Made by a program: the position numbers and the translations under genes
DNA from: Pseudonocardiales bacterium
GTDB lineage: Bacteria > Actinomycetota > Actinomycetes > Mycobacteriales > Jatrophihabitantaceae
Assembly (NCBI GenBank): GCA_030840445.1
Contig: JAVEEN010000028.1
Coordinates: forward strand, 1 to 45,604
Reading direction: 5' to 3'
DNA length: 45,604 nucleotides
The notes under the pieces: model-generated
What the model was told of the DNA's origin: nothing
Seen by the model: only the letters and a program-made list of their open reading frames with translations
Databases searched by the model: none
Shown here: piece after piece, positions 38,993 through 45,604 of the stretch
How the letters are laid out: each line of letters begins with the position of its first letter
Numbering within the stretch: position 1 is the first letter of the stretch

Positions 38993-40020
38993 GACGAGCG
39001 CCCGCTGGCCAGCGCATTCAACGAGTTCGTGTAGTACTTCGACGGTGTGAGCTGACCCGTGACGATGCCGCTCGAGGCCAGCCATGGTCCCCACTGGCTG
39101 AAGTCCTTGTCCGAGATGGCACCACCCTTGGCGGGAACGGCCACGCTCTTCCAGTATTGAAGATTGCCGGTGCCCTCGTTCCGCCCCCGACCATTGATGA
39201 TCTTGGTGAAGTCAGCGATCACCCGCGCTCGCGGTGTGGTGCGCTCCCACTCGATTGCCTTGGCCACCCCGGTGACGAAGATCTTCGACGTTTCGGGATT
39301 GCGCTTGATGAAGTCGTTACGCAACACGTATTGGCCGCCGTCGAAGGCGCCGAACAGGGAATAGTCGCTGAAGAGTGACCGCAGGCCGCCCGCCGCTACC
39401 GCGTGATCCTGCAGCACGCCGTTCAGCGCACCGACCTCGACCTGCCCCTTGCGGATGGCTTCTTCGGTGTTGTTCGGTGGCAGCACGACCAGCTGCACCT
39501 GCTTGATCTCGTTTGAGGTCAGCCCGTTGCGCTGCAGGTAGGTGTCGATGACCGCCTCGGCGTGGGCACCGAGGGTGTTGACCGCGATCTTCTTGCCGAT
39601 CAGGTCACGAGCGGTGTGGACGTTTGAGTCTGCCTTGACATAGAAGCCGTAGAACGACCTCGCATCCGAGCCGTAGTAGTTGATCACGGCCTTGACGGGC
39701 GCGCCGGCCTCGATGAGCTTGACGACCGCCCCGGAGAAGGCCCCGCCGAAGTCGGTCTGATTCGTCGCCGCGGACTGGATGTCCTGTGGCCCGGAGATGG
39801 TGTTTCCAACCCACTTGAGCTTGACTTTGCCGAGATATCCGAGGGCCTGGGCCAGCTCCGGCAGCGAGACCGCGTTGGCCGAGCCCTGGTAACGCAGCTC
39901 GGTGACCTCGGGCTGGCCCGGCGCGGCCGCACTCGCATTGCCACTTGTGCTGCAGCCGGTGAGGCCCACCGACAGCGCTACCGCGGCGGCCAGGGCGGAC
40001 AGGGTAAAACTTCGCTTCAT
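38989..40020 (-). CDS. ABC transporter substrate-binding lipoprotein, sulfonate/taurine type
   Basis: 343 residues. Lipoprotein signal MKRSFTLSALAAAVALSVGL with lipobox LTGC (Cys 23), then a periplasmic-binding fold of the SsuA/TauA type: an N-lobe RYQGSANAVSLPELAQALG, GAFSGAVVKLIEAGAPVKAV, and FYVKADSNVHTARDLIGKKI. It captures a sulfonate for the ABC importer. It is the first long gene of the operon; GGAAAG lies just before the ATG. Regulation is by the leader peptide region upstream. Confidence 0.94.
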   Translation of the reverse strand: MKRSFTLSALAAAVALSVGLTGCSTSGNASAAAPGQPEVTELRYQGSANAVSLPELAQALGYLGKVKLKWVGNTISGPQDIQSAATNQTDFGGAFSGAVVKLIEAGAPVKAVINYYGSDARSFYGFYVKADSNVHTARDLIGKKIAVNTLGAHAEAVIDTYLQRNGLTSNEIKQVQLVVLPPNNTEEAIRKGQVEVGALNGVLQDHAVAAGGLRSLFSDYSLFGAFDGGQYVLRNDFIKRNPETSKIFVTGVAKAIEWERTTPRARVIADFTKIINGRGRNEGTGNLQYWKSVAVPAKGGAISDKDFSQWGPWLASSGIVTGQLTPSKYYTNSLNALASGRSS

Positions 40021-40059
40021 GACTTTCCTTTATCTCATAGTCGATCGGAAACATAGAGT

Positions 40060-40071
40060 TTGTGGCCACAA
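40060..40071. promoter_or_regulatory. 12-nt palindrome TTGTGGCCACAA before the binding-protein gene
   Basis: Perfect palindrome 40 nt upstream of the lipoprotein start, in the leader between the leader peptide and the first operon gene. A second small hairpin, CTGTC-N5-GACAG, lies about 10 nt on the leader-peptide side. Either may be a protein site or part of the leader RNA fold. Confidence 0.4.
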
Positions 40072-40133
40072 GAAGCAGCCGCTGTCTGATGGACAGGGCT
40101 CAACTGGCTGTGGGGAGCGGACGGTGCCGGTTA

Positions 40134-40152
40134 GCTGACTGCGACGGTCAGC
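40134..40152 (-). promoter_or_regulatory. Hairpin overlapping the stop codon of the Cys leader peptide
   Basis: GCTGAC (40152-40147) and GTCAGC (40139-40134) form a perfect 6-bp stem with a 7-nt loop on the minus strand. The leader peptide's TGA lies within the first arm, so a ribosome at the last Cys or Arg codon would cover it. The position fits a ribosome-controlled switch. Confidence 0.5.
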
Positions 40153-40222
40153 GACAGACTGCGCTGCAGGTCTGCTTGAAGTCCACGTAGCGACGCGCTA
40201 CGAACGGGACGAACGGCTTCAC
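40148..40222 (-). CDS. Cys-containing leader peptide of the sulfonate operon
   Basis: 24 residues, GTG start at 40222 and TGA at 40150-40148. It ends RRYVDFKQTCSAVCR, close to the RRHVDL...SAxC pattern of actinobacterial putative leader peptides found before sulfate, sulfonate and cysteine genes. Cys codons at positions 19 and 23 would slow a ribosome when Cys-tRNA is short. It lies 11 nt after the MMPL stop and 128 nt before the first operon gene. No ribosome site precedes it, in agreement with a leaderless start at the promoter just upstream. Ribosome-controlled attenuation by Cys has been shown for similar mycobacterial peptides; here it is inferred. Confidence 0.8.
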   Translation of the reverse strand: MKPFVPFVARRYVDFKQTCSAVCR

Positions 40223-40229
40223 GAGCCAA

Positions 40230-40258
40230 AAGCTACTGACGCCGTCGACCGCTGTCAA
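40230..40258 (-). promoter_or_regulatory. Sigma-70-type promoter of the sulfonate operon
   Basis: On the minus strand, TTGACA (40258-40253) and TAGCTT (40235-40230) are separated by exactly 17 nt. The leader peptide GTG begins 7 nt after the -10 box, so transcription starts at or next to it. The promoter lies inside the 3' end of the MMPL gene. Confidence 0.75.
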
Positions 40259-42542
40259 CTCGTACGTGATCTATTCCATCTAGAACGATAGGAATAGTAG
40301 ACATATGGTCTTCGAAATCGTCGATCGAACCGGCTTCGGGCGCTTCCTCACGAATGCCGAAGCGGGCATACAGACCCCGCAGTGATCGCGGTGCCCACCA
40401 GTTGGCGTCACCGAGCAGGCGCATCGCCGCCGGCACCACGATCATGCGTACGAGCAGCGCGTCGATGACGATCGAGGTACCCATCGCAACCCCGATCAGT
40501 TTGATGAAGGTGATCGAAGACGCCGAGAAGGCGGCAATGACCACGATGATCAGGAGGGCGGCCGAGGTGATGATGCCTCCGGTGCGCTGCAGTCCGGTCG
40601 CGACCGCGGTCCGGTTGTCGCCCGTGAGGTCGTACTGTTCGCGTACCCGGGACAGCAGGAAGACCTCGTAGTCCATGCTGAGACCGAAGACGATGGCCAG
40701 TACCAGGATGGGCTGGGTCGCCTCGAGGGTTCCGGTCGAGGTGAAGTTGAGCAGGCCGGACAGGTGACCATCCTGAAAGATCCAGGTGACCACGCCGAAC
40801 GAGGCTCCCAATGACAGGATATTGAGCAGAATCGCCTTCAGTGGAAGGAGAATCGACCCGAACGCGAAGAACAGCAGGACGAAGGTGGCCAGGCACACCA
40901 GCAGCCCCATCCAGGGCAGGATGCTGCCCACGCTGTTCAGCCGATCGAGAAGTTGAGCGGTGTTGCCGCCGATCAGCACCACCGCGACACCCGGTGTATG
41001 GGGCAGCGCTCGGATGGAGTTGACCAACGACTTGGCTTGCGGATCAAGCGATTCGCCGTGGTAGTTGATGTCGAGACGCGCCGTCGTTCCCTTGGTGGCG
41101 AGGATCGTGACATTGGTGGCTCCTGGCAACCCCTTTACCGCGTTGACGTACCCGACCAGGGCCTGCTGACCCATGCTCGAGTCGACCGAAGCCCTCAATT
41201 CCACGTCGGCGATAATCGGGCTCGAACCATTGCTGGGGAATTCGGTTTGCAGCCGGTGGCTGACTAGGCGTGCCTGCGACGACGTCGGCAGCATGCGCTC
41301 ATCGATACCTCCGAAACGCACGTTCAGGAAAGGGAGCGCCAACACCACCAATACGATCGCGCTGGCCGCCAGATAGAGCACCGGCCGCCGCATCACGCTG
41401 TGCGCCAGGCGGAACCAGAAGCCCTCGGAATCGGCAGCGTTCCCCGGTCGGTTCGTTGACCCGCTTGTTGGGCGGTTGGTCGGGTGGTTGGTCGCCTTGA
41501 TCCGCCGACGCCGGAGCGGGAACTTGTCGACTCGCGTTCCCAAGGTCACCAGCACGGCGGGTAGTACGGCGAGCGCTACGATCGCGGCGATCAGTACAGC
41601 GGACATGCCGCCAAATCCCATCGACCGCAGGAACGTCTGGGGAAACAAGGTGAGGCCGGCGAGCGCTACGGCGACAGTGATGGCCGATACCAGCACGGTT
41701 CGACCGGCGGTCTGCACGGTGCGACGCGTTGCCTGGACCGGATCGTGGCCGGCAGCGAGTTCCTCGCGGAACCGGCCGACCATGAACAGGCCGTAGTCGA
41801 TGGCCAGTCCGAGGCCCATGATCGTGACGATGTTGATGGCGAAGACGCTCACATCGGTGAACAGCGCTATTACCCGCAGTGCGGTGAAGGCGCCGAGGAT
41901 CGAGATTCCGCCGATCAGCAAAGGCAGTGACGCTGAGACAAGGCTACCGAAGATGACCGCGAGAAGGACGAGCAGGATCGGCATCGAGATCGTCTCGGCT
42001 CGTCCGATGTCGGCCTTGACCCGGGCCGAGATGTCGTCGTTGACGACCGCGGAGCCACCGATCTGGGCGGCGTAGCCGCGTTGGGCCAATACTGACTTCA
42101 GGCTGTCGTAGACGCTCACGGAGCGTCGATGGCCCGGATCGCGCAGGGTCAGCGCCGCATAGGTCGTGTGCCGGTCGGCCGTGACGAAGGCAGCTGACTT
42201 GGTGTTCCAGTACGTCCGCGTCGTGACGACCTGGTCGTCGGCCGAACCCGCGGTCGGGAAGTCGGCAACCGCACGACTGACATCGGCGGCGTAGGAAGGA
42301 TCGTCCACCGTCTTGGCCGGGTTGGTGACGAGCAAGATGACGTCGGCGTCGGTCCGGCCGATCCGGTCGTCGAGTTGCTGGATGGCGCGGGCGCTCTCGC
42401 TGTGCGGGTCGTCGAAGCCACCGTCGACCACCCGGCTGAAGAGACCGGTGCCCCAGACCCCGGCGAAGACCATGAAAATCAGGCCGCCGGCGATGATCTG
42501 CCAGCGCCATGCTGTTACTCGGGTGCTCCACCAGGTCAACAT
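40233..42542 (-). CDS. MMPL family RND-type transporter
   Basis: 769 residues with two repeats of the MMPL/RND fold: an N-terminal helix, an extracytoplasmic domain, and five-helix bundles, twice. Motifs: LGLAIDYGLFMVGRFREEL and VFGLSMDYEVFLLSRVREQY, the usual D-Y signatures of helix 4 in each half. It exports lipids or drugs using the proton gradient; mycobacterial members export cell-envelope lipids. Divergent from the TetR gene, its likely repressor. A terminal extension of about 45 residues is acidic and probably cytoplasmic. Confidence 0.93.
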   Translation of the reverse strand: MLTWWSTRVTAWRWQIIAGGLIFMVFAGVWGTGLFSRVVDGGFDDPHSESARAIQQLDDRIGRTDADVILLVTNPAKTVDDPSYAADVSRAVADFPTAGSADDQVVTTRTYWNTKSAAFVTADRHTTYAALTLRDPGHRRSVSVYDSLKSVLAQRGYAAQIGGSAVVNDDISARVKADIGRAETISMPILLVLLAVIFGSLVSASLPLLIGGISILGAFTALRVIALFTDVSVFAINIVTIMGLGLAIDYGLFMVGRFREELAAGHDPVQATRRTVQTAGRTVLVSAITVAVALAGLTLFPQTFLRSMGFGGMSAVLIAAIVALAVLPAVLVTLGTRVDKFPLRRRRIKATNHPTNRPTSGSTNRPGNAADSEGFWFRLAHSVMRRPVLYLAASAIVLVVLALPFLNVRFGGIDERMLPTSSQARLVSHRLQTEFPSNGSSPIIADVELRASVDSSMGQQALVGYVNAVKGLPGATNVTILATKGTTARLDINYHGESLDPQAKSLVNSIRALPHTPGVAVVLIGGNTAQLLDRLNSVGSILPWMGLLVCLATFVLLFFAFGSILLPLKAILLNILSLGASFGVVTWIFQDGHLSGLLNFTSTGTLEATQPILVLAIVFGLSMDYEVFLLSRVREQYDLTGDNRTAVATGLQRTGGIITSAALLIIVVIAAFSASSITFIKLIGVAMGTSIVIDALLVRMIVVPAAMRLLGDANWWAPRSLRGLYARFGIREEAPEAGSIDDFEDHMSTIPIVLDGIDHVRVDSGRRRQ

Positions 42543-42562
42543 GAGGTGATCCGTCCGGTCCT

Positions 42563-42621
42563 ATGAACGTCGATCCGTTTCGTTAACGTTGTTCACTTGC
42601 GCGATACCCACTATCGTTCAT
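42563..42621 (+). promoter_or_regulatory. Divergent MMPL/TetR control region with leaderless tetR promoter
   Basis: ATGAACG (42563-42569), CGTTAACG (42581-42588) and CGTTCAT (42615-42621) form a long dyad around a central palindrome, in the 82-nt gap. For the TetR gene, TTGTTC (42589-42594) and TATCGT (42612-42617) are 17 nt apart, and GTG 42625 begins 7 nt after the -10 box, so the mRNA is probably leaderless. Confidence 0.6.
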
Positions 42622-42624
42622 CGG

Positions 42625-43332
42625 GTGCCCGACGTCAACCGTGTACTGAGCCGCCGGGATCGGGTGCGCGCCGCGACCCAATCCGAACTCACGGCGGCCG
42701 CCCGGGAGCTTCTGGTGACGGGTGGGACGGAGGCGGTCACCGTCCGATCGATCGCCTCGGCGCTGGGCATGACCGCTCCTGCCATCTACCGGTACTTCGA
42801 TAGTCGGGAGGCATTGCTCGATGCGCTGATCGACGCGCTTTACGACGAGCTGGCAGCCGAGCTGATCGCGGTCCGCGACGCCGCCGGCTCCCTCGCTGGT
42901 CGCTTTCTGGAGACCTCCCGAGCGTTTCGGCGATGGGCCCTGGCGCACCGGGCGGAGTTCGGGTTGCTGTTCGGTGCGCCGATACCGGGCGTGGGCGAGC
43001 TGGGCGCGGCGGGTGAAGACCGCGGCCGGCGATTCGGTGCCCTGTGGCTCGAGCTGTTCATCGAACTGGCGGCCCGCGACCGTGATGTGGTGCGCTGGCG
43101 ACGCCCGATACCGGAGCGGTTGCGGGCACAGGTAACGGACTACGTCGAGAGCATCGGCGGGGTGGTGGACACCGACACCGCGCTGCTGTTTCTGGCCTGC
43201 TGGGAACGGCTGTATGGCGCCGTGTGTACCGAGGTTTTCGGGCACCTGGCTTTCGCCCTCGACGATGCCGAGGAACTGTTCGAGGATCAGCTGCTGGACG
43301 TGGCCGAGCGCCTGGGAATAGGGCCATCCTGA
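42625..43332 (+). CDS. TetR/AcrR family transcriptional regulator
   Basis: 235 residues from GTG 42625; the frame to 42589 adds residues lying in the promoter. N-terminal helix-turn-helix (about 18-65): AARELLVTGGTEAVTVRSIA then LGMTAPAIYRYFDSREALLD. The C-terminal domain (about 85-225) resembles the WHG type of TetR proteins. It probably represses the divergent MMPL gene and itself. The ligand is unknown. Confidence 0.92.
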   Translation: MPDVNRVLSRRDRVRAATQSELTAAARELLVTGGTEAVTVRSIASALGMTAPAIYRYFDSREALLDALIDALYDELAAELIAVRDAAGSLAGRFLETSRAFRRWALAHRAEFGLLFGAPIPGVGELGAAGEDRGRRFGALWLELFIELAARDRDVVRWRRPIPERLRAQVTDYVESIGGVVDTDTALLFLACWERLYGAVCTEVFGHLAFALDDAEELFEDQLLDVAERLGIGPS

Positions 43333-43395
43333 GCCTGTAAGCTGTCGGAGGTTCGCGTGTCGGCCGGCGTGCCGGGCGGTCGCGAGCAGCAGTAC

Positions 43396-43469
43396 GGCCA
43401 GGTAGCTCAGTTGGTACGAGCGACCGCCTGAAAAGCGGTAGGTCGGCAGTTCGATCCTGCCCCTGGCCA
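43396..43469 (+). tRNA. tRNA-Phe (anticodon GAA)
   Basis: Acceptor GGCCAGG (43396-43402) with CCTGGCC (43462-43468), discriminator A. Anticodon GAA at 43430-43432 in stem ACCGC/GCGGT; T arm GGCAG-TTCGATC-CTGCC. CCA not encoded. Likely attachment site of the element that follows. Confidence 0.97.
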
Positions 43470-43476
43470 CAATTCT

Positions 43477-43508
43477 TGATGAAGGCCCCGATTCTTGGGC
43501 CTTCGTCA
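43477..43508 (+). terminator. Hairpin terminator after tRNA-Phe
   Basis: TGATGAAGGCCC (43477-43488) pairs with GGGCCTTCGTCA (43497-43508), 12 bp with one G-U pair, followed by ATTCTTGTC. It begins 8 nt after the tRNA end. Confidence 0.85.
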
Positions 43509-43595
43509 ATTCTTGTCACATTTCTTGGCGTCGAACAACGCTTAACGTACTGACGCCTGCGTATTCCTCTGTGTACGGACAGAGGGAGAAACGCC

Positions 43596-44402
43596 ATGTC
43601 CTTGCCGTTCCTGGACTACCTGACACCGTCATTCGAGCTGCACCTCCGCGCCGAAGCGAAGGCCCGATCGACCATTCGGATCTACGTAGCCGCCGTTCGC
43701 CAGTTCGCGGAGTGGATCGCCGCCGCTGACCCGTCGGCCGTGTCATGGGATCGCGTGACCCGCGACCACGTGCGGGCCTGGTCGGTGGACCTGATCGACC
43801 GGACGAGCGCCGGCAACGCCTCGGTGCAGTGGCGGGCGTTGCAGCAGTTCCTGAAGTGGGCGGAACTCGAGGGCGAAATTGCGATCAGTCCGATGCGGGA
43901 TCTGTCCGGGCCGCGGCCGGCACCGCCACCCGTACCCGTGATCGAGCTTGCGGACCTTCAGCGACTGCTGGCTACGTGCGCTGGCACGTCGTTCGTGGAT
44001 CGACGTGACGAGGCGATCCTTCGCCTCTTCATCGATACGGGGATTCGCCGAGGCGAGATCGTCGGCCCGCGCCTTGATGATGTGCGGCTGTACGAGCGCG
44101 AGGCCGTGGTCACGGGCAAGGGCTCGCGAGTGAGAATCGTGCGGTTCGGTGCGAAGACGGCGAGGGCGCTGGATCGCTATCTGCGGCGTCGCGCACAGCA
44201 GGCCGGACTCGGACACATTCACCCGCATCAGTTCCGGCACACGTTCGCGCATCTGTGGCTGGACCAGGGCGGTGCCGAGGGTGACCTGATGGAGCTTGCC
44301 GGCTGGACCTCACGGCAGATGCTGACCCGCTACGGGGCGTCGGCTCGGTCGGCTCGTGCAAGGCGTTCGTACGACCGAATCGAGTTGGGAGACCGGCTGT
44401 GA
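43596..44402 (+). CDS. Tyrosine recombinase/integrase with apparent internal deletion
   Basis: 268 residues from ATG 43596, after GGGAGAAACGCC. N-terminal SAM-like core-binding domain (about 1-100, AEAKARSTIRIYVAAVRQFA) and catalytic domain. Catalytic residues: R151 (TGIRRGE), K175 (GKGSR), H211 and R214 (HQFRHTFAH), W237 in the His/Trp position (AGWTS), and Y246 (TRYGAS). Related recombinases have about 30 residues between the YLR helix and the RRAxxAG segment; here YLR (195-197) runs straight into RRAQQAG. The frame is intact and all catalytic positions remain. Activity is uncertain. Confidence 0.9.
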   Translation: MSLPFLDYLTPSFELHLRAEAKARSTIRIYVAAVRQFAEWIAAADPSAVSWDRVTRDHVRAWSVDLIDRTSAGNASVQWRALQQFLKWAELEGEIAISPMRDLSGPRPAPPPVPVIELADLQRLLATCAGTSFVDRRDEAILRLFIDTGIRRGEIVGPRLDDVRLYEREAVVTGKGSRVRIVRFGAKTARALDRYLRRRAQQAGLGHIHPHQFRHTFAHLWLDQGGAEGDLMELAGWTSRQMLTRYGASARSARARRSYDRIELGDRL

Positions 44403-44413
44403 CCAACGAACGC

Positions 44414-44692
44414 CTATGCGGTTTTGCCGTTGTCGGAATTTCGGGCGCGGCTTCGGCGCCGCCTGACGTCGGCCGACCTGGCAGCGAGATTCGCGTAGTA
44501 GGCCTTGCGCGCATGCTCGGCGCGAATCGCGCGTTCAACCGGGTCGAGCTTGCCGTCAGGGTCGACCTCACGTTCGAAGCGATCACGGAATGCCTGGCGC
44601 GCGCTCGCGGTACGACCGGCACGGTCATCGGTCCTGGCCCACGACTGATGCACCGCAGACCTCGCCTGCAGACTCCGAACCGCATCAACCAA
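44414..44692 (-). CDS. Small helical element protein, 92 residues
   Basis: Begins at TTG 44692, chosen because GGAGG is 9 nt upstream; the frame runs to TTG 44701. Basic, helical; contains RQAFRDRFEREVDPDGKLDP and RAEHARKAYYANLAARSADV. Proteins with this FEREVDPDG...RAEHARKAY pattern are common and uncharacterised in actinomycetes, often near integrases. No catalytic motif. Its start is 168 nt from the divergent Cys-motif gene. Confidence 0.75.
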   Translation of the reverse strand: MVDAVRSLQARSAVHQSWARTDDRAGRTASARQAFRDRFEREVDPDGKLDPVERAIRAEHARKAYYANLAARSADVRRRRSRARNSDNGKTA

Positions 44693-44814
44693 TCGAACCA
44701 ACCTCCACTCTCACAAAGGGATACCGAGCAGCGGATACAGCATCGGGGCAAGACCAGCTCAATACAGCTCCAAAACGAACCTCAACGAAGCACCACACTG
44801 TTGGCACTAGAGGA

Positions 44815-44846
44815 GGCACTCGTTTCGTTGTCACGAAACGAATGCC
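44815..44846. promoter_or_regulatory. 32-nt dyad GGCACTCGTTTCGT-TGTC-ACGAAACGAATGCC
   Basis: The two 14-nt arms (44815-44828 and 44833-44846) pair with one mismatch around a 4-nt loop, 13 nt upstream of the Cys-motif gene's start. Likely an operator, or a hairpin in the mRNA leader. CGTTTCGT occurs once more at 45269-45276. Confidence 0.6.
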
Positions 44847-44859
44847 TTCGGGAGGCGTC

Positions 44860-45234
44860 GTGACGGGCCACCAAGCTGGTGAGGCGACGCCGCTGAACTG
44901 CGGCTGGTGCGGCGAGGAATTTGCATGGGGTCGCGTCGGCAGGAGACCGAAATGGTGCTCGGAATCGTGCCGGCACCGTGCCTGGGAACAGCGTCGCGCG
45001 GCCGAGTCAGGGCGGTCGGCAGTCGAGGTGGTCGAGCGCGTGGTGGTCCGCGAGGTCAGAGCCGAAGTCATGCCACGCGGTCGAGAGTGGGCGACCGTAT
45101 TGCGTGAGCTGGCGCTACAGATCGATCGCGGCCGTGTCTACGACCGCGACCTGGACGCCATCACCGAGTCATTCGCCGAGGTCATGCGCTCGCTCAACCG
45201 CCGCGACGCCTGGCTCCGACGAGGGCAAAGCTGA
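44860..45234 (+). CDS. Small Cys-motif (putative zinc-binding) element protein
   Basis: 124 residues from GTG 44860, with GGGAGG 4 nt upstream; the longer frame to 44590 is a shadow. A probable zinc knuckle has C14 and C17 (CGWCGEEF) and C33 and C37 (WCSESCRHRAWEQRRA), a pattern found in many actinobacterial accessory proteins. The remainder is helical: a coiled Val/Glu/Arg segment (about 52-70) and a C-terminal ITESFAEVMRSLNRRDAWLRR. Probably DNA- or RNA-binding; no known role. Confidence 0.78.
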   Translation: MTGHQAGEATPLNCGWCGEEFAWGRVGRRPKWCSESCRHRAWEQRRAAESGRSAVEVVERVVVREVRAEVMPRGREWATVLRELALQIDRGRVYDRDLDAITESFAEVMRSLNRRDAWLRRGQS

Positions 45235-45360
45235 GTGCGGAAATACGCACTACTTTGCCGGATGGCGGACGTTTCGTGTCAGCCTAAGTGCTGCTGCGCA
45301 GCGGCCATTCCAGTTGATCTTGGCAACCCGACGATTCGGTGCTGCGTAAGGTTTCGTTCC

Positions 45361-45604
45361 GTGCAGGAGCCTTTCGAGTACCTGGCGTGGCTCGCGAACA
45401 ACGAGTTGCCGCCAGACGACGAGGACCACGAGTGGTGCGCTGTGATCATCGTGCTCGCAGACACGATTGACGAAGCCCAGAGCCGGGGTGACGAGCTGAT
45501 CCGTGGGTTTTGTGAGGACTCCTTCGATGTATTCCTACGGTCGTCTGTGGAGCCGCACATCTGCTCGTTGACACCCACCACTGGCCAAAAGCACCCATGC
45601 CCCA
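45361..45604 (+). CDS. Partial acidic protein of unknown function, cut by the window end
   Basis: Open from GTG 45361 to the edge, at least 81 residues. The frame is also open from ATG 45262, but that extension is Cys-rich (KCCCAAA) and unlikely. Visible sequence: FEYLAWLANNELPPDDEDHE, WCAVIIVLADTIDEAQSRGDE, FCEDSFDVFLRSSVEPH. Small actinobacterial proteins with a similar AV-I-V-AD--DEA pattern exist, uncharacterised. TAAGGT (45347-45352) is 8 nt before the GTG, so a leaderless start is possible; no good -35 is seen. Confidence 0.55.
   Translation, partial: MQEPFEYLAWLANNELPPDDEDHEWCAVIIVLADTIDEAQSRGDELIRGFCEDSFDVFLRSSVEPHICSLTPTTGQKHPCP

Larger units (their letters stand above)
43470..45604 (+). 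mobile_element. Left end of an integrated element beside tRNA-Phe
   Basis: From the tRNA-Phe 3' side to the edge of the window: a tyrosine recombinase in the same orientation as the tRNA, a small Arg-rich protein on the minus strand, a Cys-motif protein, and a truncated acidic protein. These protein types recur on actinobacterial integrated elements. The far end and its att site are not in the window, so size and type (prophage, integrative element, or remnant) remain open. Confidence 0.65.

Noticed and set aside
40021-40232. SAM or other sulfur riboswitch before the sulfonate operon
   Set aside because: No conserved S-box or SAM-IV core is visible, and the leader peptide explains the leader better.
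45262-45360. Upstream start (ATG 45262) for the last partial gene
   Set aside because: The added residues are Cys/Ala-rich and have no ribosome site; GTG 45361 follows a -10-like box.

Overview
The window is chromosomal DNA of a high-GC actinomycete. The evidence is the roughly two-thirds GC coding sequence, frequent GTG/TTG starts, ATGA/GTGA stop-start overlaps, a small actinobacterial SRP RNA, and gene orders known from Mycobacterium and relatives (ybaB-recR beside an amidase and dnaX; tadA with its associated protein beside tyrA; a glnA4-type cluster). A Frankiales/Jatrophihabitans/Nakamurella-like lineage fits, but the sequence alone does not fix the genus.

Layout. 0-4.4 kb: an edge-truncated gene, recR, ybaB, a lipoprotein amidase and dnaX (recombination, replication, wall). 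4.4-6.8 kb: a DUF6986 aldolase-like gene, a Cupin_5 gene and an OHCU-decarboxylase-like gene lacking the expected catalytic His. 6.8-12.1 kb: a GntR regulator, GlnA4-type glutamine synthetase, aldehyde dehydrogenase, SDR and PuuD hydrolase, i.e. gamma-glutamylation catabolism of an amine (probably ethanolamine). 12.2-16.2 kb: SRP RNA, then two PAP2 phosphatases, a lipid kinase and two membrane proteins. 16.2-20.6 kb: tRNA-Ser(GGA), an unknown gene, two SPOUT RNA methyltransferases, and a divergent EamA exporter/LysR pair. 20.7-25.8 kb: a choice-of-anchor G surface protein overlapping a class F-like sortase, a class II aldolase/PfkB kinase pair, and a DUF2071 gene. 25.8-28.6 kb: a small HTH gene and Clp-N-domain gene behind a twin operator, tRNA-Ser(CGA), and tadA with two tandem associated genes. 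28.9-33.6 kb: tyrA, an asparaginase, and an APC permease fused to an OB-fold domain.

33.7-43.5 kb: tRNA-Glu, tRNA-Asp and, 9.4 kb later, tRNA-Phe bracket a sulfur block: CbiX/SirB-type chelatase, TauD dioxygenase, flavin monooxygenase and a sulfonate-type ABC transporter. That operon is preceded by a 24-codon Cys-containing leader peptide with a near-consensus, apparently leaderless promoter. An MMPL/TetR divergent pair follows. 43.5-45.6 kb is the left end of an element integrated beside tRNA-Phe: a tyrosine recombinase with an apparent in-frame deletion plus small element genes.

Structures the genes do not explain: five unrelated short tandem arrays (unit 4, 14, 16, 16 and 17 nt), each downstream of a stop codon, nearly all carrying AGCT or GCTGA and several giving stops in every plus-strand frame; several leaderless promoters with TTGnnn-N17-TAnnnT boxes; twin dyads in front of HTH-clpN and inside the amine operon; and two copies of tRNA 3'-end sequence that look like integration scars.
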